Source: Crassaminicella thermophila (GTDB taxonomy: Bacteria > Bacillota > Clostridia > Peptostreptococcales > Thermotaleaceae). Taken from it: a stretch of 36,627 bases of DNA. A model generated the notes under the pieces. That model was not told the origin of the DNA, searched no databases, and was given only the letters and a program-made list of their open reading frames with translations. The stretch is taken from assembly GCF_008152325.1 (NCBI RefSeq), contig NZ_CP042244.1:1-36627 (forward strand), in the 5' to 3' direction. Positions 17,693-24,566 of the stretch are shown piece after piece. Position numbers and translations under genes: made by a program. Numbering within the stretch: position 1 is the first letter of the stretch; each line of letters starts with the position of its first letter.

Positions 17693-17718
17693 ATAAGCAC
17701 CTTATAGGTGTTATTTTT
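17693..17718 (+). terminator. Terminator between tail and lysis genes
   Basis: ATAAGCACCT and AGGTGTTAT form a stem (one bulged G) with a TAT loop followed by TTTTT. It is short and probably leaky, so that lysis genes are still read from the late promoter. Confidence 0.55.
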
Positions 17719-17744
17719 ATGGGGAAAAGAGGAGGAAAGACAAT

Positions 17745-18296
17745 ATGAACAATCCAAATAAAATTATTTTACATCATAGCGCAACAGATGGAGGAACATT
17801 TGAAAGCATTAGAAGATATCATATAGAGCACAATGGATGGAGAGATATTGGATATCATTATTTAATCACGAAAGATGGAGTTTTGCACAAGGGCAGAGAT
17901 GAAAAAGACACAGGAGCTCATACAAAAGGAGAAAATACAACATCTATAGGAATATGCCTAGTAGGTAATTTTGATCGCTATGAGCCAAATAAAAAGCAGC
18001 TAGATACATTATACAAATTACTAGAAGATATCTTCGATAGATATGGGAAAATGCCAATATACCCACATTCAAAGTTTGCTCCTAAAACTTGTCCTGGAAC
18101 ACAATTTCCACTAGATGAGGTTATTGCTAGAACTTTTGAAGAAAAAGACTGGAGAATTGAAGCAGGGGAGAAAGCATTAAAGGATCTGGTTGAAAAGGGC
18201 GTAATTAATAGCCCTGATTACTGGAAGAACAAACTAACCCAACCTGTAGAAGTTTGGGCTGTTTTGAATATGATCAATAATATTACTAGAAAGTAG
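17745..18296 (+). CDS. N-acetylmuramoyl-L-alanine amidase endolysin
   Basis: The 183-aa enzyme belongs to the Amidase_2 / T7 lysozyme family, which cuts the bond between MurNAc and L-Ala in peptidoglycan. Zinc ligands by alignment to T7 lysozyme are His10 (ILHHSATDGG), His108 and Cys116 (PHSKFAPKTCPG). Tyr37 and Lys114 match the catalytic Tyr and Lys. The last 45 residues (ALKDLVEKGVINSPDYWKN) form a small C-terminal module seen in clostridial amidases. No signal peptide, so release through the holin is expected. Confidence 0.93.
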   Translation: MNNPNKIILHHSATDGGTFESIRRYHIEHNGWRDIGYHYLITKDGVLHKGRDEKDTGAHTKGENTTSIGICLVGNFDRYEPNKKQLDTLYKLLEDIFDRYGKMPIYPHSKFAPKTCPGTQFPLDEVIARTFEEKDWRIEAGEKALKDLVEKGVINSPDYWKNKLTQPVEVWAVLNMINNITRK

Positions 18297-18304
18297 GTGC
18301 TGCT

Positions 18305-18523
18305 ATGGTATGCGAAAGACACGAGGAGATTGTAAATCGTTTAAATAATCACGCTGACAGAATTAAACAACTAGAAATAAATAATGCAAAAACAGGAGAG
18401 AAAATTACAAGCTTGATAGAAAAATTAGAGAATCTAACAAGCTGGATTAAAGCTTTAGTAATGCTAGGTGGTACTACATTGCTAGGCTTTTTCTTTTGGT
18501 ACATACAAAACATAGGGAGGTAA
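18305..18523 (+). CDS. XhlA-like lysis accessory protein
   Basis: This 72-aa protein has the XhlA/haemolysin layout: a coiled-coil N-terminus (HEEIVNRLNNHADRIKQLE) and one C-terminal membrane segment (WIKALVMLGGTTLLGFFFWY). In PBSX, XhlA works with the holin to release the amidase. It sits 8 bases after the amidase stop. Confidence 0.88.
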   Translation: MVCERHEEIVNRLNNHADRIKQLEINNAKTGEKITSLIEKLENLTSWIKALVMLGGTTLLGFFFWYIQNIGR

Positions 18524-18527
18524 TATT

Positions 18528-18734
18528 ATGGAATTTCTAAAGAGAATCAAATTTGAATATGTATATGCTTTAATAGTGCTTCTTGTCCTTTCAGGAGCGC
18601 TATTCTATTTCAGACAGGAGAAAATGATACTAATGATTTTAGGTGCTTTGATTGCTAGTAGTAGCAGTATTACTACTTTCTTTTTTACAAAGCATGATCC
18701 AAAAAGTGAGAAGAAAGAAGACACAGGGGCTTAG
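18528..18734 (+). CDS. Holin (two membrane segments)
   Basis: The 68-aa product has two hydrophobic segments (YALIVLLVLSGALFYF and MILMILGALIASSSSITTFF) and a charged, Lys-rich C-terminus, as expected for a small class II holin. GGGAGGTAATATT sets the start. Placed after amidase and XhlA, it is the last gene of the late operon and ends inside a strong terminator. Confidence 0.8.
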   Translation: MEFLKRIKFEYVYALIVLLVLSGALFYFRQEKMILMILGALIASSSSITTFFFTKHDPKSEKKEDTGA

Positions 18735-18748
18735 GCTCCTGCTTTTTT
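18724..18748 (+). terminator. Terminator of the late operon
   Basis: CAGGGGC pairs with GCTCCTG (one G-U) around TTAG, followed by CTTTTTT. It overlaps the holin stop codon and should end late transcription. Confidence 0.85.
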
Positions 18749-18776
18749 AGTTTTTGAGAAAAATGGAAAATATTTC

Positions 18777-18806
18777 TTGACACTATACCGAAAAATACGG
18801 TATAAT
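18777..18806 (+). promoter_or_regulatory. Strong promoter with palindromic operator
   Basis: Consensus TTGACA (18777-18782), an 18-bp spacer and TATAAT (18801-18806). A perfect inverted repeat TATACCG / CGGTATA (18784-18790 and 18798-18804, 7-nt centre) covers the spacer and part of the -10, so a dimeric repressor bound here would block the promoter. It drives a tiny gene at 18832. The repressor is unknown; the Xre protein at 19133 is one candidate. Confidence 0.8.
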
Positions 18807-18831
18807 ATAATTAAGAAAGAGAGGTGAGGAA

Positions 18832-18920
18832 ATGCTAGATGAAATTGAAAAAAAGTCGTCCATATCATCTTCGAAGTAGTAAGTACCATCGCCATAGTAG
18901 TTGCACTTCAAAAGAGATAG
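18832..18920 (+). pseudogene. Frameshifted small membrane peptide (toxin- or holin-like)
   Basis: ATG at 18832 follows GAGAGGTGAGG, an excellent ribosome site. The frame starts MLDEIEKK, then goes out of phase at an A7 run (18848-18854) and stops after 15 codons. With one more A the frame would continue VVHIIFEVVSTIAIVVAL, then QKR and TAG (18918-18920): a 29-aa peptide with one membrane segment, resembling type I toxin or small holin-like peptides. Promoter, ribosome site and hairpin are all intact, so the peptide part alone is broken (or the shift is programmed or a sequence error). No known family is claimed. Confidence 0.6.
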
Positions 18921-18935
18921 AAACGACTAATCACA

Positions 18936-18953
18936 GGGGCTAAAAAAAGCCCC
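18936..18953 (+). terminator. GC-rich stem-loop after the small peptide gene
   Basis: GGGGCT / AGCCCC form a perfect 6-bp stem with an AAAAAA loop. No T run follows on the plus strand, so its terminator activity is uncertain. ACAGGGGCT is also found at the start of the late terminator at 18723. Confidence 0.5.
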
Positions 18954-18991
18954 AACTCTTAATACTATTATATCACATCTAGCATAAAACT

Positions 18992-19123
18992 ATGAATAAA
19001 AAATATCTAGTAGGCTTATTGATTATTCAAGCACTTCACTTATTAACACCATATAAAGTATTTGATGTATTATTCTATCTAGGGATAACACTACTAATAA
19101 TTGATCTATTAAGAAGGAAATAG
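18992..19123 (+). CDS. Small hydrophobic protein, 43 aa
   Basis: An open frame of 43 codons with two predicted membrane segments (YLVGLLIIQALHLLTPY and VLFYLGITLLIIDLL) and a basic end (RRK). No clear ribosome site is visible before the ATG. It lies 9 bases upstream of the Xre gene. Function unknown; may be a moron expressed with the preceding small unit. Confidence 0.45.
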   Translation: MNKKYLVGLLIIQALHLLTPYKVFDVLFYLGITLLIIDLLRRK

Positions 19124-19132
19124 GGTGATTAA

Positions 19133-19333
19133 ATGTCATTTAAAAAAGTATTAGAAGATAACAATGTTTCTGGTTACAGGCTAGCAAAGGATACAGGGAT
19201 CCCACAACAAACTATATCAGATTATGTATCTGGGAAAAAGAATTTTAATAGTATGAAAATTGGTGTTGCGAAAAAAATTGCTGATTATCTTGGCATGACA
19301 TTAGACGAATTATATGAAAAATCTACTGATTAA
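19133..19333 (+). CDS. Small Xre-family regulator
   Basis: The 66-aa protein is almost all a Cro/CI-type helix-turn-helix: YRLAKDTGIPQQTISDYVSG then KIADYLGMTLDELYEKS. AGGGTGATTAA gives the start. It sits outside the main immunity region, after lysis genes, and may regulate the palindromic promoter at 18777. A strong terminator closes the unit at 19482. Confidence 0.82.
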   Translation: MSFKKVLEDNNVSGYRLAKDTGIPQQTISDYVSGKKNFNSMKIGVAKKIADYLGMTLDELYEKSTD

Positions 19334-19481
19334 TATTCGCTACTGAAAAGCAATAGGAGAGTTGTATAAGCCATTCTTTTGTTGTATATTAAGGGAATGT
19401 GTATGTGGCAGGATTAAGTTGATGTGGAATATTTATACGACATATAGCAATTGTAAAATATTATTAAATATTATATAATAT

Positions 19482-19527
19482 TAATAGCATTAGCTTATAC
19501 TTACTAATGCTATTATTTTTATTTTTT
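19482..19527 (+). terminator. Strong terminator after Xre gene
   Basis: TAATAGCATTAG and CTAATGCTATTA form a perfect 12-bp stem around a 10-nt loop, followed by TTTTTATTTTTT. The 150 bases before it (19334-19481) hold no gene that I can support; they are A/T-rich with short inverted repeats. Confidence 0.88.
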
Positions 19528-19561
19528 GCAACTAAAATGTTGTAAGTAAAGGATGATTTTA

Positions 19562-20092
19562 ATGAAGATTTATGATCCAGATATTAGAGAGCTCCTATTA
19601 AAAAAGTTTTTAAAAACTAAAGCTTTTATATCTGATCCAACAACTAAATTAATTCATGAAATGGATGTATGTTTTGGTACGTCTAGAATTGATATTGCTG
19701 TTATAAACGGAAAGATACATGGATATGAAATAAAAAGTGAGCAAGATACACTTGATAGACTTCCTGCACAAATAGAATCTTATAATAAGATTTTTTTGAT
19801 ACAATGACGATTGTTACTGGAGAAAAATCATATTTCTAAGGTGATTGAAATAGTTCCTGATTGGTGGGGGAATATATTATGTTGTAAAAAAAGAGCAATC
19901 AGCCTATTTTTGAAAAAGGAAACGCCAATTTAAAAATTAATAAAAAAAGGTAGATACTTTTTTTATTTAGCGCAGTTACTATGGAAAAAAAATGAATTAT
20001 TAGAGCTATTGAGATTAAATGGAATAAATAAAGGAGTAAAAGAGCAAAAACTAGGTTTGCTCTTTTGTGAAATAGTGAATGAAAAATATTGA
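19562..20092 (+). pseudogene. Decayed sce7726-family gene
   Basis: The first 81 codons from ATG 19562 (MKIYDPDIRELLLKKFLKT, CFGTSRIDIAVINGKIHGYE, IKSEQDTLDRLPAQIESYNK) match the sce7726 family, whose D...E-x-K pattern suggests a nuclease-like core. The frame stops early at TGA 19805-19807. The rest is recognisable in shifted frames: DTMTIVTGEK, HISKVIEIVPDWWG, KGNANLKINKK, then VDTFFYLAQLLWKKNELLEL to TGA 20090-20092. Each break falls in or next to an A or T run (19791-19797, 19823-19827, near 19914-19918, near 19944-19950). The start at 19562 is favoured by AAAGGA upstream. No active product is expected. Confidence 0.75.
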
Positions 20093-20187
20093 AAAAAACA
20101 AAAAAATAAAAAAAGATTTTTGTAAGAAAAACTTAAATCTCGAGAATCTTGGAGAGCTGTTCAATTACAACAGCTATGTGATGATTT

Positions 20188-20237
20188 GCCCCAATAGTAA
20201 CCCAATTAGTACTATTTCCGGGGCCTTTTATTTTTTT
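20188..20237 (+). terminator. Terminator between convergent genes
   Basis: GCCCCAATAGTA pairs with TACTATT and, after a TCC bulge, GGGGC, followed by CTTTTATTTTTTT. It would end the plus-strand sce7726-like transcript; its T tract overlaps the 3' end of the minus-strand beta-family gene. Confidence 0.7.
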
Positions 20238-21176
20238 ATTAGCTCTTTTCTTTTTATTTCTAAATCACCAAAAGAAAATTCTTCTCCAAAGTAATATTTG
20301 GACTCATAAACTTCATTTGCCAATTCTCTATAACTTTGACCATCTTTTTTGTATTATTATTTCTTTTACCCTTCAATACAATATACTGATCCATTGTTGT
20401 ATATTTAACTTTTGGAAGAGGGCCGTATCTCATTTTAGAAAAATCTAATTCAGTATCGGTGAATTTTGTGACCCCATAATCAGAATAAATTAGTTTGTTT
20501 TTCAGATTCTTAAACATAGGCATTTCTAATATTTTATTGAACAGTTTTATGTCGTATCTATTGAAGACGGCTTTTTCTCCTGCAGAAATTGAAGAAAGAT
20601 TTTCAGGGAATGAAGTTGAAGAAATTATTATTGACTCATAGAAGGTTTCGGGTATAAAAAATTCTTCTAAAATATATTTAAGTTCTCTAAATTGTCTATT
20701 AGCTTCATTTTTTTCCGTTATGATATTAAGATCTAAAATTACATCGATAAGTATATTATTACCACGTTTAAAATCTTTAATAGTTTCAAAAATATTTGTG
20801 TAACTTGGACCATCAATATCTTCTGGGATAGGTATCCTTACAGCTAATCGGTCTACTAATGGTAATAATAGTTTAGCTGTTTTAGGAAAATCATAAAAAG
20901 GTATAATAGGCAATATATTCTTATTGTTTCTTTTGAATTCTTTAATTATTTGCATTAAAAATTCCCTATCATCTCTTGAGCTGCAATTGTAGTATCAATA
21001 TATGCAGGATTTTGAAAACAATCATTTAAGCATTCAAATATATTGATAGGTTCTTCATAATCTGTAATTTCAATTAATGGTATAATTCTAGATTTTTGAT
21101 CGGGATTTAGCATTTTTAAAGCTTCTTGTTCTCCTTTCTTCCATTTTAAAATTGGAACATAAATTTTGTTAGTCAT
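20228..21176 (-). pseudogene. Decayed beta-protein (sce7725-like) family gene
   Basis: On the minus strand, ATG 21176 after AGGAGG (7-nt spacer) opens MTNKIYVPILKWKKGEQEAL and IIPLIEITDYEEP, the N-terminal pattern of the phage T4 beta-protein family. The frame stops at TAA next to a T5 run (plus-strand A5 at 20957-20961); one more T would join it to FLMQIIKEFKRNNKNILPII. A second break at an A6 run (20345-20350) ends the frame early, while the shifted frame gives DGQSYRELANEVYESKYYFG and EEFSFGDLEIKRKELIKK to TAA at 20228-20230. A restored protein would have about 316 aa. Family assignment is from memory of the motif; function unknown. Confidence 0.7.
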
Positions 21177-21442
21177 AAAAAAACCTCCTTAAAATGTTAT
21201 TTTAGTATAAAAGTACTATATAATTACATTTTAATGGAAATTGCAACATATTTCTATGAAATAGTTTGTAATATTCTGTCGATTCTAACGAAATAAATGA
21301 GGAGTCTTATTTAGTATTTTGTAATAACATAGAATTCAATTAAAAACACAAGATTTATTTCCACTCTCACACTCTCCTAAACACCCCTTCGACAACGCCT
21401 AGAACTTTATCTTTATTGGAGCATCTTCAATAATTACATACA

Positions 21443-21481
21443 GAACATATGTTTGATTGATTTTACAAAATATGTTATTGT
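21443..21481 (+). promoter_or_regulatory. LexA-type box overlapping a promoter
   Basis: GAACATATGTTT (21443-21454) differs by one base from the Gram-positive SOS box core GAACATATGTTC. It overlaps the -35 TTGATT (21453-21458), which lies 17 bp before TATTGT (21476-21481). The LexA-like gene begins at 21499. LexA, the phage protein or both would repress it, so it should be SOS-inducible. The 260 bases before it (21180-21440) hold no plus-strand gene that I can support. Confidence 0.75.
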
Positions 21482-21498
21482 ATTTCCGAGGTGATTTT

Positions 21499-21717
21499 AT
21501 GTCATGTAGTTTAACTGAAAGACAAAAAGAAATATTAAACTTTATACAGAAAGAAATAAATACAAAAGGTTATCCACCTACCGTAAGAGAAATATGTAGA
21601 GCTGTTGGTTTGAAATCTCCTTCTACTGTTCATGGACATTTAGCCAAACTTGAGAAAAAAGGCTATATAAAAAGAGATCCAACAAAACCTAGAGCAATAT
21701 CGGTAATATATACATAG
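21499..21717 (+). CDS. LexA-like protein, DNA-binding domain only
   Basis: The 72-aa protein equals the N-terminal winged helix of Lex[61 protein letters not shown]. LexA is normally about 200 aa with a Ser-Lys self-cleaving domain and cleavage site; both are missing here and the protein ends just after RAISVIYT. It should bind SOS boxes but not be cleaved with RecA help. The ATG at 21499 follows CGAGGTGA. It may dampen the host SOS response or regulate itself and phage genes; this is inferred. Confidence 0.82.
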   Translation: MSCSLTERQKEILNFIQKEINTKGYPPTVREICRAVGLKSPSTVHGHLAKLEKKGYIKRDPTKPRAISVIYT

Positions 21718-21741
21718 AGTAGTAAGTTGAATAAATTAAAT

Positions 21742-21777
21742 GGGGACAAATTAAGAAAATGTCCCCGAGATATTTTT
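21742..21777 (+). terminator. Stem-loop after the LexA-like gene
   Basis: GGGGACA and TGTCCCC (7 bp, 11-nt loop) are followed four bases later by TATTTTT. Probably a weak terminator for the plus-strand gene, facing the convergent integrase. Its left arm contains GGGACAAATT, also present in the repeats at 511. Confidence 0.5.
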
Positions 21778-21795
21778 GCTAACATTTTGCTAACA
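21778..21795 (+). repeat. Arm-type integrase site, copy 1
   Basis: GCTAACATTTTGCTAACA, an 18-bp sequence with two direct GCTAACA units 11 bp apart. An identical copy lies 203 bp away at 21981. Inferred to bind the N-terminal domain of integrase. Confidence 0.7.
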
Positions 21796-21933
21796 CAATA
21801 ATATAAATTATATTCATAAGAATAATTTTCTATTTTCAAAAATGTTGATTTTGCTTAGTTTTACGCACACCTATAAATTTGATTTACTAACAAAACTCTA
21901 AAAATTTAATGCCAGGAATGATGTAATAAACTT

Positions 21934-21961
21934 TCAAATCTGTTGAAACTAACAGATTTGA
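21934..21961. repeat. Perfect 11-bp inverted repeat in attP region
   Basis: TCAAATCTGTT and AACAGATTTGA flank GAAACT. There is no good T run on either side, so it is less likely to be a simple terminator. It could be an integrase core-type or accessory-factor site, or a weak terminator for the integrase transcript. Confidence 0.5.
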
Positions 21962-21980
21962 GCAAGAGAAGAATGATGAT

Positions 21981-21998
21981 GCTAACATTTTGCTAACA
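21981..21998 (+). repeat. Arm-type integrase site, copy 2
   Basis: Second perfect copy of GCTAACATTTTGCTAACA. It abuts the integrase stop codon (21999-22001), as expected for an arm site next to int. Confidence 0.7.
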
Positions 21999-23165
21999 TT
22001 AGAGGTTTTGCATGAGTTTTGAAAACTTTTGCAAGGCCTCTTTTTTCATGTCTTTAGTTACATGAAGATATATGTTTCTAGTAATGTTATCATCTTGGTG
22101 ACCTAGCCTATCCATGATTTCTTGAAGTCTTACCCCAGCTTGAGCTAGTAAAGAGGCATGAGTGTGACGTAAACCATGTGGAGTTAATAATGTAGCTATG
22201 TTTGACTTTTTAAGAATTTGAGCCATTTTTAGTTCTATTTGCTTAGGAGTTTCTGGGTACCCTGGATAGTTTATTATTTTAGTAAAGACAAAATCTTCAT
22301 CATGCCAAGAGGTAAGTTTTAATTTATTTTGCCTTGTTTTATGTTTTTTAAGCTCTTTAATAAGAGTATCATCTATAGATACATTTCTTTTAGCCGTTCT
22401 AGTTTTAGGAGGCAATAAAGTATATTTAATTGTGTTGTTAGTTGGATTATAATAGGTCTTATAGATTTTAATTTCTTTATCTTTAAAATCTATATCCTTC
22501 CACTTAAGGGCACAGAGTTCTCCAATTCTCATTCCTGTATAAGCTAGTGTTAAGAAAATTGTATAGTATTGTGGATTAGCTAGTTTCTTTACTGTATCTA
22601 GAAACTCTAGAAGCTCTTCTTTCTCAAAGTATTTAGGTATTTCTTCCTCACTTTCGAGTTCTGCGACAGTTTTTTGTTTTTTAGGTATTACTGAATATTG
22701 AGTAGGATCTGATTTAATATATTTTAGTTCAACAGCTTTTTTGAATATCATTCTTGCTGTTCTGTGAATACCTAGAAGAGTATTTTCAGCAAACTTTGTA
22801 TTTAGATACAATAAAAAGTCTTGATACATAGTTCCAGTGATATCTTTTAATTTGACTTGCTTAAAATATTTTAGGATATTATTAGTTTCATGGACTCTTA
22901 CTCTTATAGTACTTATTTTTACTTTCCCAGTACTTGAATATAACTCTAGCCATTTTTTTACAAATTCTTTTAAAGTGATTTCGCTTTCATTTATATAGGT
23001 TCCACGATGATATTCAGTTAGAATTTCAGCCAGAGCTGCTTGGGCTTCTTTTTTAGTCCTGAAACCACCTTTGCTTTTTTGTCTTCTTTTATTCGTGATA
23101 GGGTCTTTACCTAAATCAACAACATAAGTGTAAGTTGCCCCTCTTTTATATATGTGACCTTTCAA
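21999..23165 (-). CDS. int: Tyrosine integrase
   Basis: The 388-aa recombinase has three parts: an N-terminal AP2-like arm-binding domain (about 1-55, MKGHIYKRGATYTYVVDLGK), a SAM-like core-binding domain (about 65-165) and the catalytic domain. Catalytic residues are Arg213 (TGMRIGELCAL), Lys254, His330 and Arg333 (LTPHGLRHTHASLL), His356 (LGHQDD) and the nucleophile Tyr366 (NIYLHVT). It inserts and excises the phage at attP/attB. It is read leftward, two bases after the ImmA-like gene, in one operon with ImmA and repressor. Confidence 0.96.
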   Translation of the reverse strand: MKGHIYKRGATYTYVVDLGKDPITNKRRQKSKGGFRTKKEAQAALAEILTEYHRGTYINESEITLKEFVKKWLELYSSTGKVKISTIRVRVHETNNILKYFKQVKLKDITGTMYQDFLLYLNTKFAENTLLGIHRTARMIFKKAVELKYIKSDPTQYSVIPKKQKTVAELESEEEIPKYFEKEELLEFLDTVKKLANPQYYTIFLTLAYTGMRIGELCALKWKDIDFKDKEIKIYKTYYNPTNNTIKYTLLPPKTRTAKRNVSIDDTLIKELKKHKTRQNKLKLTSWHDEDFVFTKIINYPGYPETPKQIELKMAQILKKSNIATLLTPHGLRHTHASLLAQAGVRLQEIMDRLGHQDDNITRNIYLHVTKDMKKEALQKFSKLMQNL

Positions 23166-23167
23166 AG

Positions 23168-23617
23168 TTATTCATCCTTTCTAAATATTTTTAAACAGCG
23201 TATAGGTAAATTTAATGCACTAGCAATTTGTTCAATAGTGAAGCCATCATATTCAATGGAATTTATATCAATTTCTAATAGTTTTATTGCAAAATAATCT
23301 GCTTGAATTTCAATTTTATCTCTATTTGTAAGACAATTATTGTATGCTACAGTAAAAATGTTAGTATGAAGTATTGCATGTCCAAGTTCATGTGCTAAAA
23401 CAAATTTTTCGTATTCAATATTTAAATCATTTCTTATAAATACAATCTCATTCCCAAAATAATTTCTACAGTAGTAAGCTTCATTTCCTTGTAATAGAAT
23501 ACTTTGTTTATCTAATTTTGTAATTTTAATTTCAATGCAGTCATATAGTTCATATACATCTTTTGTGGCATATAAATCATATAATCCTAATATACAGTTA
23601 TTAATCCAAGAATACAT
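23168..23617 (-). CDS. immA: ImmA/IrrE-type metallopeptidase
   Basis: This 149-aa protein carries FVLAHELGHAILH with the zinc motif His76-Glu77-x-x-His80. ImmA proteases known from ICEBs1 and related phages cleave the partner repressor and allow induction. It lies between repressor and integrase on the minus strand, which supports that pairing. The C-terminal part (FTIEQIASALNLPIRCLKIF) is a helix-turn-helix-like end common in the family. Confidence 0.88.
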   Translation of the reverse strand: MYSWINNCILGLYDLYATKDVYELYDCIEIKITKLDKQSILLQGNEAYYCRNYFGNEIVFIRNDLNIEYEKFVLAHELGHAILHTNIFTVAYNNCLTNRDKIEIQADYFAIKLLEIDINSIEYDGFTIEQIASALNLPIRCLKIFRKDE

Positions 23618-23647
23618 CGAAGTTATGCCCCCTTTTGAAGAATGTCA

Positions 23648-24088
23648 TTATTTCTTATATTTATAACTGATGAGTTCGAATTGTCTTAATAATTCATTTG
23701 CAAATTCTATTATTTCATCATCACTCATTTTATTTAGATCATAGCCTCCAAAAGCCATAAGAGCTGGTTGCTCTAATATAAACTTCATGGCATCTTCTGC
23801 AGTTTTAAACTCTTTAACTTCATCGGAGTCGGATGCATTTATGCTCTTTTTTGATCTTTGGTGAGGTTTTATTTCTGAACTAATTGTATGGTTATGTTCA
23901 TCTAATAGTTCACTAATTTTAATGCCTAATGCTTTTGCTATTTTGTTCAAGTTTTCAAGACTTGGATTTCTGCGTTGATGTTCTATGTCAGATATAAAAG
24001 AAATAGATAAGCCTGTTTTTTCAGCAAGATCTTTTAAAGTGAATTTTTTTTCTTTTCGTAAAACTTTTATTTTAGTACCTATATTCAT
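23648..24088 (-). CDS. CI-like phage repressor (Xre family)
   Basis: The 146-aa protein has an N-terminal helix-turn-helix (LKDLAEKTGLSISFISDIEH, residues about 18-37) and a C-terminal stretch (AMKFILEQPALMAFGGYDLN, MSDDEIIEFANELLRQFELI) found in repressors paired with ImmA. It holds lysogeny by binding operators in 24089-24322. There is no LexA-like self-cleavage domain; ImmA probably inactivates it. Transcribed leftward from a good promoter at 24116-24144. Confidence 0.9.
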   Translation of the reverse strand: MNIGTKIKVLRKEKKFTLKDLAEKTGLSISFISDIEHQRRNPSLENLNKIAKALGIKISELLDEHNHTISSEIKPHQRSKKSINASDSDEVKEFKTAEDAMKFILEQPALMAFGGYDLNKMSDDEIIEFANELLRQFELISYKYKK

Positions 24089-24115
24089 GTGTATAACACC
24101 CTTTCTTTAAGAGAA

Positions 24116-24144
24116 ATTATATTATATTACGCTTGTGGTGTAAA
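24116..24144 (-). promoter_or_regulatory. Leftward promoter for repressor (PRM-like)
   Basis: On the minus strand TTTACA (24144-24139), a 17-bp spacer and TATAAT (24121-24116). An operator half-site GCGTAA (minus strand; plus-strand TTACGC at 24127-24132) lies within the spacer, so the repressor can control its own gene. Confidence 0.75.
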
Positions 24145-24282
24145 CATACGTTTAAAGCGTAAAACGAAGAAAAGAACGGAAATATTTCGATATAGAGAGA
24201 TTATCTTACACAATCTCAGTTTTTGCACTTATAGCGTAAAATATAAGAATAATCAAAGATTGAAATTACGCTTTATGCGTAT
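24127..24282. promoter_or_regulatory. Immunity operator cluster
   Basis: The sequence TTACGC or its complement GCGTAA occurs at 24127-24132, 24157-24162, 24234-24239 and 24266-24271, the last forming TACGC-TTTAT-GCGTA (24267-24281). These repeated sites between divergent repressor and Cro-like genes are the probable operators. The 234-bp gap holds no gene; a long open frame across it has no ribosome site. Confidence 0.75.
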
Positions 24283-24288
24283 TATAAT
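24260..24288 (+). promoter_or_regulatory. Rightward early promoter (PR-like)
   Basis: TTGAAA (24260-24265), a 17-bp spacer and TATAAT (24283-24288). The palindromic operator TACGC-TTTAT-GCGTA fills the spacer exactly, so repressor binding excludes RNA polymerase. It drives the Cro-like gene and the early operon. Confidence 0.85.
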
Positions 24289-24322
24289 TTACTCAACAAG
24301 AGTAAAAAGGAGGGAGAAAATA

Positions 24323-24535
24323 ATGAATGATGATTTTAGAGTGTTAATGAAAGAGAAACGAGAACATAAAAAACTTTCTCAAACAAACCTTGCAATAATG
24401 ATAAAAAAAAGTCCACAACTAATATGCGATATTGAAGCAGGAAGAAAAAATCCTAGTGTAGATACTTTAGTTAATATTGCAAGGATATTAGATATATCTT
24501 TAGACGATATTTTTTTAAAGAAAAATTACGCATGA
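24323..24535 (+). CDS. Cro-like regulator (Xre family)
   Basis: The 70-aa protein starts at 24323 after AAGGAGGGAGAAAAT. Its helix-turn-helix reads SQTNLAIMIKKSPQLICDIE and continues with SVDTLVNIARILDISLDDIF. As the first gene of the rightward operon, divergent from the CI-like repressor, it is the expected Cro counterpart. An open frame extends upstream to 24089 but crosses the operators and lacks a ribosome site there. Confidence 0.85.
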   Translation: MNDDFRVLMKEKREHKKLSQTNLAIMIKKSPQLICDIEAGRKNPSVDTLVNIARILDISLDDIFLKKNYA

Positions 24536-24566
24536 AGAGTAAAAAATAAAAAAAGGGGGGATATAA

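Larger units (their letters stand above)
21778..21998. other. Probable attP region
   Basis: The 221 bp directly after the integrase stop codon are non-coding and framed by two identical 18-bp repeats (listed separately), each holding two GCTAACA sites. This matches the arm-core-arm layout of attachment sites for tyrosine integrases with an N-terminal arm-binding domain. The crossover core cannot be located without the bacterial attB sequence. Confidence 0.65.

Noticed and set aside
18839-18943. 34-codon open frame (MKLKKSRPYHLRSSKYHR...) overlapping the small peptide gene
   Set aside because: The ribosome site fits ATG 18832 better, and the sequence is a His/Ser-rich frame typical of an out-of-phase reading.
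21742-21751. GGGACAAATT shared between the repeats at 511 and the stem-loop at 21742
   Set aside because: Only 10 bp, one copy, and it is part of a hairpin after the LexA-like gene; no array or promoter is present there.
24089-24322. Open frame extending the Cro-like gene upstream to 24089
   Set aside because: It crosses the promoters and operators, has no ribosome site, and the protein family starts near ATG 24323.
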